DNA from: Datura wrightii | Lineage: Eukaryota > Streptophyta > Magnoliopsida > Solanales > Solanaceae | Direction: 5' to 3' | Assembly: GCA_035772735.1 (NCBI GenBank) | Contig: JASDFA010000003.1 | Location: 57,594,501 to 57,658,500, forward strand | Length of the DNA: 64,000 nt | Part shown: in pieces, positions 35,355 to 45,926 of the stretch | Position numbering within the stretch: the first letter of the stretch is position 1 | Layout of the letters: each line of letters starts with the position of its first letter | The notes under the pieces: model-generated | What the model was told of the DNA's origin: nothing | Seen by the model: the letters and a program-made list of their open reading frames with translations, nothing else | Database searches by the model: none | Program-made: the position numbers and the translations under genes

Positions 35355-35402
35355 CGTCGAGCCGCGACGGTAAACCAGGCGCTGCACGGGAGGCAACCCG
35401 TG
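35355..35402 (+). promoter_or_regulatory. B two-hairpin module after the protease
   Basis: CGTCGAGCCGCGACG (35355-35369) is followed by GGCGCTG and CACGGGAGGCAACCCGTG (35385-35402, 6-bp stem, AGGCAA loop), starting about 10 bases after the stop codon. The D module has the same loops and order but different stem pairs. Confidence 0.72.
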
Positions 35403-35649
35403 AAAATATTTTCTTTCTTTCTTTTTAGTGTGAATAATTTTTATTTTTCTTTTCTTTTTTTTTCTTAACTAGGTTTAGATTTTCATTTTATTTAATATTT
35501 TTTATTTTAGTTCGGGAAATCTATTAATTTAACCAATTTTTGTTTAGTGAGGTGATTTTCAGGTATAACGGAGGAAATATACATGGAATCGAGAAAATGA
35601 GGCGAGGTATGAAAAATTAAATGTATTGGTGAAACAGAGCACTGGCGCA

Positions 35650-35992
35650 TTGGCGCCGTGTCACGGAGGCAATGCTCCGCGTTGGCCTCCGTGACACGTT
35701 GAAGGCAAATCTGGATTTTTCAAAAATCCAGTAAGCCAACGCGTTGGCTCCGTGTCACGGAGGAGGGCCTCCGCGTTACCCTCCGTGACACGTTGACCCT
35801 TATCCAGTGCCGGGTCACACCGGGTTTCCGGCTGACCCGCGTGTTTTATTTAAATATAACCCCGATTTCGCCCATTTTTTCCCCATTCCCTCTTCCCTCC
35901 GCGACCAAACACCCATTTCCCCCTCCCCAAGCAACGTGCCACGTTGATAGGCAAAGAAAAACATCAAGTTTCTCCGATTCTTCAATTCTAAG
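35650..35992 (+). promoter_or_regulatory. B internal promoter and untranslated exon candidate
   Basis: Two CTCCGTGACACG inverted-repeat blocks (about 35656-35701 and 35743-35794) precede an AT-rich TATA-like element (TATTTAAATATAA, about 35847-35859). Next comes a pyrimidine patch (TTTTTTCCCC, CCCTCTTCCCTCC), then a splice-donor match AAG|GTATGTTTT at 35993. The layout repeats that of the B U3 region, so a separate transcript for ORF2 is likely. Inference only. Confidence 0.55.
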
Positions 35993-36709
35993 GTATGTTT
36001 TCATTGTCTAACTCAATTTTTTTGGTGATTTTTGTCAATTTTGGGCATGTAAGGTGAGACATACCACCTTAGGTAGAAATTAAACATGATGGTGAATTAT
36101 GTTGTGATTGATTATGTTCGAATTGTTGTATTTGGCATTTGAACTTGTCGATTATGTAAATAATTCGAAATTGATTGTCGAACTCTATCCTAGGGCTTGG
36201 GTTGTTGAATTTGACTTGGGCAACTTGATTGTTTGGTGAATTCGATGCCGGGGTGTGTTTATTATTTGAGATAAGTCGTGGTAAATAGTGTGTAAATGTT
36301 CAAAGACGACTAATTCTCGAATTTTTGTGGGAAATTGCATAATGTGTGAATTGGTTAGATTGTTTAGATTAGCTTGTATATGAAATATTTTTCTAGTTGT
36401 TTTTAGTTTGTGGTTGTTTTGTTGCTTGTGCGATGGTTGAATTGCTAGCGATAGTAGGATTGGGTATTAGCTGTATGAAGTCTGAGTAGTACACTAACCG
36501 TTATGCTGTCGAAATTTTGTTGTGAACGCACTAAGCAATATGTGTATAGTTGTTTGTGTTTGGGGTTGTAAATAGAGCTATCCTTGCTGAAATTTTGTAA
36601 ATATTGTTAAAAACTAAGTGTGGGGTAAAATTTGTTTAACCCGACCTTAGCCGAAGCTAACAAGTTTTTAGCTTAACGTTGTGCTTGTTTGTGTAAACTG
36701 ACAGGTACA

Positions 36710-37930
36710 ATGGCTAGCAGGCAAGACAAAGGCAAGGGTGCTTCTACCTTAGGCACCGGCAGAAAAAGGATGAGACTGGGCACTGCAGTCCCAGCTTCAC
36801 CTGCTGTTCCGCGTGGCCAACACCGCCGATACGGAACACGATGGGTCACCGATGAAGGGAAGAAATGGTACGCGAAGCACAAAGAAAACAAGTACTTCCC
36901 GGAGGAACATATTGCAAGGGAACCACTTGCACGGGAGTTCCCTCGCATTGTACAGAGGATTGAGGCAGCTGGGCTCAGCTTTATTTTTCAGGAGCCCAAG
37001 GAGTGCAACCTTCACTTGGTCCGGGAATTTTATGCCAACTGGAACCCGGCCATCAGGAGCCACACTATTAAAATCAGAGGGCAGATTGTCACTCTGGAAC
37101 CCCAGCAGCTGAATGCCATCGTTGGAGCGCGGGACACAGACGCCCACGTTCTCCGCCAGCTAAACATCACCCCACCGTACGCCGACATCAGACGTACGTT
37201 GTGTGGGGCTCGATCCACAGCCCGATGGAGTAGACACAAAGAGAGGGGGTACCACCAGACTCTGCCCTACTCGCAGATGAACAGGGAGGCCAGAATCTGG
37301 CTAAAAATTATATGTTCGTGCTTGATCCCGGGAGTTCATATGACAGACATGACCCGGGACCGTGTCTGCTTGGTGTATGCCCTTATGAAAGGGCTTGAGA
37401 TTAATGTTGGGGCGGTCATAATATCCGCCATGAAGAGAGCCAGACTGCACCAGGGCCACAGATACGGGTTTGGCGGACTCATCACCACCTTCCTCCGAGG
37501 CCTCGACATTGAGGAAGAAGCCTTGGACTATATTCCACAGCTGGAGCGGAGGGCCCTCGACGTGACAAAGACTAAGGCCCCCGACACTACAAACGGACCT
37601 ATGCTGACCTTGGGCGAGCGACATGCTCGTGACGATCAATACATGGCCCGTATGTTTGGCATGCAGATGCTGCAGCTACGGATAGGTGGGAGACTAGCCA
37701 CCGAGGAGGAGTTATGGCAGCTGGAGCTGGACTACCCCTTTGGCGAGAACGCCAGAGCCTTATGTAAGGTGGGGCCAGCCTTTGTGGAGCCTACAGATGA
37801 CGATGTCCCTACTGATGAGGAGACACGTCGTGAGGACTCTGATGTGGAGTCCGATGACGACGATGGAGCTGATTCAGATATGGGCGACGAGGCCGCAGCA
37901 CCGGATGAGGAAGTCGAATATTTCGACTGA
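36710..37930 (+). CDS. B ORF2: plant transposon-associated protein, 406 residues
   Basis: ATG at 36710 with stop at 37928-37930; an acceptor-like CTGACAG ends at 36704, with branch-like CTAAC at 36657. With the donor at 35993 this predicts a 712-nt 5'-UTR intron. The N terminus is basic (GRKRMR, possible nuclear signal). The middle (about residues 90-270) has the pattern of the plant family annotated as putative plant transposon protein: VREFYANW, IRGQIVTLEPQQLNAIVG, RDRVCLVYALMKGLEINVG, GFGGLITTFL. The C-terminal 45 residues are strongly acidic. Its biochemical role is unknown to me. It is intact while the gag and protease beside it are broken. It could be the Athila env-position ORF or a captured regulator. 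Confidence 0.75.
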   Translation: MASRQDKGKGASTLGTGRKRMRLGTAVPASPAVPRGQHRRYGTRWVTDEGKKWYAKHKENKYFPEEHIAREPLAREFPRIVQRIEAAGLSFIFQEPKECNLHLVREFYANWNPAIRSHTIKIRGQIVTLEPQQLNAIVGARDTDAHVLRQLNITPPYADIRRTLCGARSTARWSRHKERGYHQTLPYSQMNREARIWLKIICSCLIPGVHMTDMTRDRVCLVYALMKGLEINVGAVIISAMKRARLHQGHRYGFGGLITTFLRGLDIEEEALDYIPQLERRALDVTKTKAPDTTNGPMLTLGERHARDDQYMARMFGMQMLQLRIGGRLATEEELWQLELDYPFGENARALCKVGPAFVEPTDDDVPTDEETRREDSDVESDDDDGADSDMGDEAAAPDEEVEYFD

Positions 37931-39795
37931 GCAGGGAGTTCCACCACCCAAATTTTGTGCTTTGTATTTTTGTGAACACTAGGGACAGTGTTCGATTTAA
38001 GTGTGGGGTGGGGAGTAGTTAGGTGCTAGGTCAAGGCTCTAAATTGCTATATAATTTTTCCTTGTTGTTTATGTATGTTGTGCTTTCCCTGTTGTGAACT
38101 GTTTGCGATGTATGTGTATATATTTGTTGTGTGGTTAAGGATGTGTGTTTTTTAAAGTATGGTTGCCATTGTAAATATTTTGTAAATTTTGTAAATAAAG
38201 TTTTTTTTCTCTATCGACATGATCGATATTTTTCAAAATTTTTGCGAAAATATTTTGCACTTGTAAATATTTTCTTTCTATCGAAATGATCGATGTGTTG
38301 CAAAAAAATTTTTGATTTTGATTTTTGGGTTTCTCGGAGTTTGTTTTCGGTTCTTTTACCGAGAATAGTCCCATTGAACCGATGTCATAGTTAGTGATCG
38401 TTCCCTATGATGGATGGATGACGACCGTCTTAAGGGAAATGTAGTCGGTAGGAGTAGGATTTTTATTTGTTGTTTTAGTTTTCTTTGGTGGATTGCATCA
38501 ATAAACTGTAGTTGCTTATGGTTGCTAAAATTTCGTTGCATGTTGTAATTGATGTTCAAATTGTGAAAATGATTCGTTTGAAAGCATGCAATTCTGTAAA
38601 TATGTTGAGTTACCTAGGCTATAGAATTTGGTTCATTATAATTGAGGCTTAATCTTGAATTCATGTAATTGATTAATTAAAGAGTCTGTGAATGCATCTG
38701 GATTCGAGCATGTGCATGAAGTGTGAAGTAAGGTTTTGCTATTCCATGTCATCGTGAATTGTCTAGAACTTGCCTGGTGTGTATACAAAGCGAAATGAAG
38801 GAGGTGTAGTGTTGGAAAGGATGTAGGCATTTCTTTGTTTTAACCGATAGTTTCCATTTTTTTCTTGTCAAATTCTACCTTTTTATATGTTGTATACCCT
38901 AGTCAGCCCGTTGAGCCTTTAGCCGATTTCTTTCTTTTGTCCAAAATTGTATGAACTAAGCTTTATTCCTTCTTTTCATTAGCCTTAAAGTCTTTAAGAA
39001 GCTCTTAAGCGCTTACAAAGAACAGAAAATGTTTCCCAAAGTGTTAAAGAGTGAAAAGAGTGAAAAGAAAAAGAAAAGCAAAGTGAGGAAAGAAAAGATG
39101 ACGTTGAAGAGGCACTTGTTGTAATTAATTGATATTGAGGGTACATGAAAACCCTCTGCTTTGTGTCAAGTGTGGTTGATGAAATGGGCTGTGTGAAAGT
39201 AAACCAACATGAATGGGAGAAAAAGAGAAAAGAGAGGAACAATGTCCATGAGTCGATGGGAATGAGTTGAAAAGGCGCTTAAGGATGCTAGCGATTATTA
39301 TTGGCTAATCCAATATATGCATACTAGATCCATAGCCCCGTTACAACCCATTAAAGTCCTACGTGATCCTATATTGCATTTCTTTATATTAGTGGAGTAA
39401 TACACTAAGGGCAAGCCTATGGGTCTTGACATGATGCATGTGAATTCTTTTGGGAGAGAGAGTGAAATTAATTTTTATAGGCCCCTACTTGCATGTTCGT
39501 GTGTTGCATGAACATAAAGGGGAAGTTTCTCTCGAGTTGTGAGGGCACATGCTTGATGAAAGATTGATTTTCGTGTCGGATTTCTTGATTAGTAGATTTG
39601 CATGAGTTTGCCGATATCAAGAATCAATTCTTAAAAAGTCTAGGCAGCCTTGATGTATTAAAGGTCATTGTATTGTACGACCAAGCATGTTTTCTTGATG
39701 ATTTAAAAAAATTGAATAATCGGTACGACCGTAGCGTAAATTGTTGCACCATAGTGATGAAGGTTGGGATGTAATTTGCATGATTTGTGTATGTG
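37931..39795 (+). other. B non-coding 3' region
   Basis: No convincing ORF on either strand. The polypurine motif AAGTGTGGGGT appears at 37999-38009 (and upstream at 36616-36626). Blocks conserved with D include ATGGATGGATGACGACCG near 38410, GCCTGGTGTGTATACAAAG near 38772 and GTGAGGGCACATGCTTGATG near 39540. Confidence 0.7.
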
Positions 39796-39833
39796 TTGTT
39801 CGAGGATGAACAAGGATTTAAGTGTGGGGTAAG
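39796..39833 (+). promoter_or_regulatory. B pre-PPT hairpin and polypurine tract
   Basis: TTGTTCGAGGATGAACAA (39796-39813, 7-bp stem with one G.U pair, AGGA loop), six bases, then AAGTGTGGGGTAAG up to the 3' LTR at 39834. Confidence 0.75.
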
Positions 39834-41296
39834 TGATCTTGGGCAGATTTATATGCCCAAGTGATACTCAAACGTATCATTTTTACCTTGTTTGTTGTGC
39901 AATGTGTATATAATATCATGTAATTGGTAATAAAATGCGAATTTATACTAACCAACATGATTAGCATTTGTTTTGCAGATAAAGGTGATTTTTAGGAGCT
40001 AAAATGCATGTTGGAACTATGTCGGAGTTGGACTTGGATGCGAGCGTGGAAAAGACCTTGGAATGCAGGATTTATAGGGGCTCCGCAATGGCTCCGTGCC
40101 ACGCTACCATCGCGGTAGCACACTGCCTGAGCATGAATTAATTTGGCAATTTCCAGTGTACCTGCGCGTCAGCTCCGTGGCACGGAGATAGGCCTCCGCG
40201 ATGGCCTCCGTGCCACGTTGAGGTTAAATTACCGGACCCTGGAAATTCCAGTGAGGGTCCGCGTCCACGCCGTGTCACGGAGGCAGTGCTCCGCGTTGGC
40301 CTCCGTGACACGTTGCTTGTTATTCTGGGAAATATTTCCCACTAGTATAAATAGCACACTTAGGTTTATTTTAATTAGTTTTTAGTTTTTAGTTTTTAGT
40401 TTTTAGACTGAGTTCAGAAGTGGAGAGCAGGAACGTGGGTTAGTAGCAGTTGAAGATTGGAAAAGCTAAGGGATTTCTTCTCTTCTTTTTTTCTTTCTAT
40501 CAATTGTAAGTATAATTTACACTCATTTTAGGATGATCAATCCAAGAATGAGTGGCTAATTCTCTTTCTTGCTGAGGTTTTGAACATGTGTAATGAATTT
40601 TGATTGTAAATGATATGGTTTTATTCTTCTTCTTTAATGTTGTTCTATTAATTCTTGTTCTTTACTGCATTAGTGATTGGCCAACATTAATGTATATCTA
40701 AAAAGTCCAATTTCACTCGAAAGAGCAAGAAATTGGAAAGTTGTGAATTAATAGGGTATTGTTCTTAACTTGATTTGGGAAAATTGGGTTTTGATGTGCT
40801 TTCCTGATAGAAATATACTTGAAAGCCGTATTAGTCAATTTAGGAACCTGAATTGTAGTGCTAGGTCATAAATTGCATTTGATCACAGAAATGTAGACGG
40901 ATAGTTTATGATTCTAAAGTGAAATTAAATACGAGAGTTTTAATTTCTAGGCAAATGTTCTTGGCTAGCAACTTGAAGAAGAGAATTAACCAAAATTATC
41001 ATGATTATAAAGTTCATTACTTGTTCTTAACCTTGGCATGTTCATATCCACTGTCTGAATTCACAAGTAAATAGTGTTATTAATTGTAGTATATAGTTTA
41101 GAAACAAAAACTCAATTAACCCTTGGTTACGTTGTTGTTAGCATAATTATAAGTTAAATAGAAATATAGTAAATTAGGCAATTTTACATATCTTGAGCCT
41201 CCTTGGATCGATACTTGGCTACTTCGCCACTTTATTACTTGTTTGACCACATGCACTTGCGTGTCGGTTTTTACCCGTAGCCCAAAGCACCGAGCA
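39834..41296 (+). repeat. B 3' LTR (1463 bp)
   Basis: Matches 31340-32809 with scattered substitutions. It has perfect 14-bp palindrome arms at 40271-40284 and 40299-40312 and a TATA box at 40346-40354. It ends CACCGAGCA at 41296. Confidence 0.93.
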
Positions 41297-41301
41297 TTGC
41301 C
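41297..41301. repeat. Target-site duplication of B, right copy
   Basis: TTGCC, identical to 31335-31339. Confidence 0.93.
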
Positions 41302-43673
41302 CTTGTCCAGGCTCAAGTATATAAATCCCCACTTCAGTTTAATCTCACTTAAACTCATTATAATTTCCAGAAAACGCAGCAAAACAGAGGAAGCCGAAGA
41401 GGGAATATATATTATCGTTCGATTACGCTGCCAAACGTTGTCCAAATTCAAATTAACTCCAGATACGGAGGTATTTAGCAGCAGAGAGCATTCCTACGGA
41501 TTTAGTTTCGTGAAATACGGCCGACGAATCGGCGAGCCACCGAACTAAGGTAAGTAGAATTGCTCTAAATTAATGTCTATGTGTTCCTAGCTGAGAAGTG
41601 AATATTTCTCCCTTCTGGCCCGCTGAAAAATAGCGAGTTTTCGACCGTCTTTTGATAAGCCTAAGTTTAGGCTATAAACTATATCGAAAGTGACATTGCT
41701 CTTTACAATAAAGCTGTATTTAGTACTAATTGGCATATTTATGAATGCAGTTGGGAGAAAATAGCTGAAGTACCGGCCGAGTCTCGTCCGACGGATGAAT
41801 AGTTCAAGGATAAGGTATGTAAAGCCAGTTACCTCAGCAAGTTAAGTAATATCGGCACAGTATAGTAAATTACAGGCCAGTAGAATGTTCAGAAGTTAAG
41901 TGTTACGCTTATTGTGAATGTTGATACGGTATTAGAAGCATCAAGTTGTAACTTGCGAGAAACTTACTAGTACGACATAGCTTCTAACACAAGTATTAGA
42001 AACTGCTCAGCATGCTCAGTATGTGATGTGATACGAGATGTTAAGATATTATTATATTCATTTGGAACCCCGTAAAGCAATGTAATATCCGTAAGCACCT
42101 CAGAAATAGAATGGTAGGCTAAAATAAAGTTTAGAACGCATGTTAGAAATAGTAAATCACATTAACTCAGAAACCCAGTAAGCAGTATAGTTTTCAGCAG
42201 AAACACTATCTTATATAGCATTTGCCCCAATACAGCTCGGCAGGAGACTATATTCATATTTATATATATTTACCAGTTTCAGTACGTATTAATTACGTAC
42301 AGATTACTATCATCAGTTGAGCATGTAATATATATATATATATATGATACTTTACCCTTATTAGCCTCAGTATGTGAGATATACAGACAATATTACTGGT
42401 TGAGACCGATGTATTGTTTGGGGTAGGACTACCTAGCATTCATGACCGCCCCAGGGTTGATAGCTGTATTGACTCGTCCGCCAGAGGACGAGGATACGTC
42501 GCTCTACGGAGTGGCATGCCGTCCCACAGGGGACGAAGATGGGATGCCAGTTTCCCCATATTTTGCCTTGGTCGGCTTTTATACACCCCCGTCGAGCGGG
42601 TATGCCCGGGGTGTTGATTCAGGAGTCCTACGGACTCAGATGCAGTTATAGTCAGGGGCACAGTGAGCCCAAGTGCATACCCAGGGAACCGGCAGGATGC
42701 TTACAGGGTTGATAGGAGATGGGATGACCGGGGTAGGGGTATAGATTGCGTGCTGGTTGTACCTCCCGGCTTATGGGGGCCGGGTAAGGTTTATGTATGC
42801 TATGTATGTTATGATATGTTGTGCTATGTTATAGTAGATACGAGTAGATCGACAATAGAATGGTAAATCCTCAGGTATGACTCTCGCTCCTTCCAGTATA
42901 ATTGAAAGAAGGTATGACTTACATTGTCAGACAGTTAATCTATTCCTTCCTATTTCAGTTTTATCAATTACACTGTTGTCTTCAGATTTTGCTTTCAAAT
43001 ATTGCTTTACATACTCAGTACCAGTGGTACTGATGCCCGGTGGGGTGCTGTATTACTTGCCTGCAGGTACTCATCGACGAGCAGGCGACACCACATGATT
43101 CCTGCCAGCGTTGAGTATTCAACTCCTGTCATCCGGAGACTGAATTCCAGAGGTGTATTTCATTTTCTTTTGATATATAGTACGGGTAGGTCGGGGCCCT
43201 ATCCCGATCATTTCTATTGCTATTCCTAGAGGCTTGCAGTCTGTATATGCTTTCCCTGTGGTCAGATGAGCCGGTCGTGTGAGGCCGTGCAGTTGTATAG
43301 CTGTTAGTACTCTTTCTTTCTTTTATGATGGCCGTGTGGGGCTATAGTTTGCCAGGAGTGGTGACCTTGCCGGTCACGTAGCTTTTTAATACTTCATGAT
43401 TGAGTTGCAGATAACTAGACAACATGGTGGCCTTGTCGGCCCGCATAGGTCACCCTGTATTGGTATGTTTCTGGTCAGCTGTTAGAACAGGTACAGAAGG
43501 CTATAGGCCAATGGGCCGGGGGCTGTGTTTACAGCCGTTATATAGCCCTTTGTTTCCAGAAATATGAGTTAGAGCCAGCCAGGCACCAGATGTGCCCAGG
43601 CTTAGCAGTTCAGCAGTTCCGGTCCTAGCAGGGCACCAGGTGCCAGTCATACCCCCCAAGGCGGGGTGTGACA
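41302..43673 (+). repeat. A2 5' LTR, remaining 2372 bp
   Basis: Continues the LTR begun at 31129, from CTTGTCCAGGCTCAAG (before the TATA box) to GCGGGGTGTGACA. It contains a (TA)n run at about 42328-42346. Confidence 0.92.
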
Positions 43674-43677
43674 AACT

Positions 43678-43689
43678 TGGTATCAGAGC
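43678..43689 (+). other. A2 primer-binding site, initiator tRNA-Met
   Basis: TGGTATCAGAGC, four bases (AACT) after the LTR. The leader runs to 43886. Confidence 0.94.
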
Positions 43690-43886
43690 AGGTCGTATCC
43701 TAGGGAGTCTGCAAGCCGTGCTAAGTAGAGTCCTGTCCATGGATGTGTTGTGCACCACATACTATGGGCAGGAGGCTGCAAGGCATGATAGGATGGTTCT
43801 CTTTTATTCTTATTCAGTCGTGCTGTAGAGCGGTACAGTATAGGGTTGAGTCCCTAAAAGTTTACTATATTCTTTGGTTACAGATA

Positions 43887-45170
43887 ATGTCAGACCAGCG
43901 ACATCCTATCACGGGTCGGAGCTTAGATGTTGCAGCAGGGGAAGGCACCAGCAGGATGCCTCCCCCTCGTCTAGAAATAGCCCGGTCAGAGGGCACTACA
44001 GAGGCATCGTCCCAGCCTTCTCAGCAGTCTCCACCACATCAGGAGCCGCTTGGGGCGACACTACCTTCAGCAGTCCCTATACCGACACCCTCCGACCAGG
44101 AGGTTAGGAGTGCTGTGGTTATGTTAGCACAGATGATGGCTGCTCAGCGTCAGCCAATGCCATCTACAGTTGCAGAATCATCAGGAGGGCCCGGTAGTTC
44201 GAGGGTCCGAGAGTTCTTGGCTTTGAATCCCCCACAATTTACAGGTTCGGACCGGACAAAGGACCCTCAGGATTTTCTGGATCAAATGCAGAGAATCTTC
44301 AGGGTTATGCATGCCACACCTACCGAATCAGTTGAATTGGCAGCATTCCGATTACGGGATATCGCCGTGCTATGGTATGAAAGCTGGGAAAGGTCTCGAG
44401 GGAGAGATGTTTCCCCTCCCACCTGGTCCAGCTTTTCAGGAGCCTTTCTAGATCACTATTTGCCGCGGCAGATTCGACACGCCCAGGTAGACCAGTTCCT
44501 ACATCTAGAGCAGGGGGCCATGAGTGTTCGGGAATATTCCTTGCGGTTTGATTCTTTGGCTCGATATGCACCGGCCTTTGTTGATACCATGGCATCCAGA
44601 GTGCACCGTTTTATTATGGGACTGAATCCAGAATATGTTGAGACTTGTATTACCGCTACACTGCGAGAGGACATGGACATTGCTCGAGTTCAGGCATTTT
44701 CCCAAAATATTGAGGGCATCAGACAGCGACAACGGGAGATCAGAAGGGTCGATCAGGAGCAGCGTCGCCGGGACAGGCCAGTTGAGTTACAGAGGGAGGC
44801 CTGGGGAGGACCCAGGCCACGGTTTTCAAACAGGCCGCCCAGGCCCCCGCCTCCGCCACAGTCACAGGGGGGTAGATTCGGCCGCAGGGGGCAGTCAGAG
44901 AATGGTAGAGGCTTGCAGATGGCAGACTCACCGCTACAGAGGAGGGCGGAGCAGAGTAGGTATACCCTACCACTTGGCCCTATATGCAGTCGACGCCATC
45001 CTGGAGCATGCAGATATGGCTCCACCGCATGTTATATTTTTGGCCAAGAAGGCCATTTGATGAGAGATTGCCCGGCCAGAGGCCGAGAGGGCCGAGATAG
45101 ACAAGATAGGGCATCTGCAGGGTCACGAGCCACGGCATCCTCGGTAGGGCGCAGGCCCTCAGTTTCAGCA
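43887..45170 (+). pseudogene. A2 gag part of gag-pol
   Basis: ATG at 43887 (MSDQRHPITGR, same start as A1); an upstream in-frame extension to 43743 is leader. The gag domain lies at about 44260-44700 (DFLDQMQRIFRVMHATP, LWYESWERSRGRDV, MGLNPEYVETCITATL). An Arg/Pro-rich segment precedes a zinc knuckle at 45030-45071 reading CYIFGQEGHLMRDC, in which the second cysteine is phenylalanine. The whole gag-pol is one frame from 43887 to 48671 (about 1594 codons) broken only by four nonsense codons. Confidence 0.92.
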
Positions 45171-45926
45171 GGCAGGGGTCGGGGCAGATCAGAGACCTCC
45201 AGTACAGGTGCGGGTCCAAGCCGCACATATGCCTTACCAGGAAGGCAAGATTCAGAAGCGTCACCTGATGTTGTGATAGGTATGCTAACTATCTGCTCAC
45301 ACCCTGCTTATGTGTTAATTGATCCAGGGTCTACTTTGTCCTACATTACTCCCTTTGTGGAACGAAAGTTTAGTATTGCGCTAGAATTATTGCAGCAACC
45401 CTTCTTAGTATCCACACCCGTCGGTGACTCTATCACAACTAGCCGAATCTACCGCGGGTGTACAGTAGAGATTGCTGATCGTCACACCACAGCAGATCTG
45501 GTCGAGTTAGAAATGATAGATTTCGATGCCATAATGGGTATGGACTGGTTAGTACCGTGTTTTGCAAATGTCGAATGTTGGACCAAGACGGTCCGATTCC
45601 ACTTCCCGGGAGAAGCAATGCGGGAATGGAAGGGCGGCACTCCTACGCCAAAAGGTAGGTTTATTTCCTACCTTCAGGCGAGAAAGTTGATATCTAAGGG
45701 ATGTATTTACCATCTGGTCAGAGTCCAGGATGTCCAAGCAGAATCTCCGACACTCCAGTCTGTTCCGGTAGTGAATGAATTCCCTGATGTGTTCCCAGAC
45801 GAGTTACCTGGTATTCCCCCAGAAAGGGAAATAGACTTTGCTATTGATTTATTACCAGGCACTCAGCCGATATCGATTCCTCCTTACCGCATGGCTCCTG
45901 CAGAACTCAGAGAGTTAAAGGAGTAG
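45171..45926 (+). pseudogene. A2 protease and linker
   Basis: The active site LIDPGSTLSY has its Asp at 45321-45323. MGMDWLVPCFANVECW and the pre-RT linker FPDVFPDELPGIPPEREIDF follow. A TAG at 45924-45926 stands where A1 has a Gln codon. Confidence 0.9.

Larger units (their letters stand above)
31340..41296 (+). mobile_element. B: Athila-like element with gag, protease and ORF2, no RT or integrase
   Basis: A 9957-bp element with 1.46-kb LTRs (TGATCTTGGG ... CACCGAGCA), perfect 5-bp TSD TTGCC, tRNA-Asp primer site and polypurine tract. After the protease at 35344 there is no sign of RT, RNase H or integrase in any frame. Instead a second ORF with its own promoter-like region occupies 35640-37930. 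The LTRs look very similar, so insertion was recent. Mobilisation must have depended on an autonomous Athila relative. Confidence 0.93.

Noticed and set aside
36689..36709. Upstream extension of ORF2 of B to 36689
   Set aside because: It depends on a TTG start and contains the acceptor-like CTGACAG; ATG at 36710 is the plausible start.
36689..37947. Antisense ORFs over ORF2 of B
   Set aside because: Low-complexity Ser-rich products from the acidic tail region; no family resemblance.
31340..41296. B as an autonomous Athila element with a hidden, decayed RT and integrase
   Set aside because: No RT, RNase H or integrase motif could be found in any frame between 35345 and 39795.
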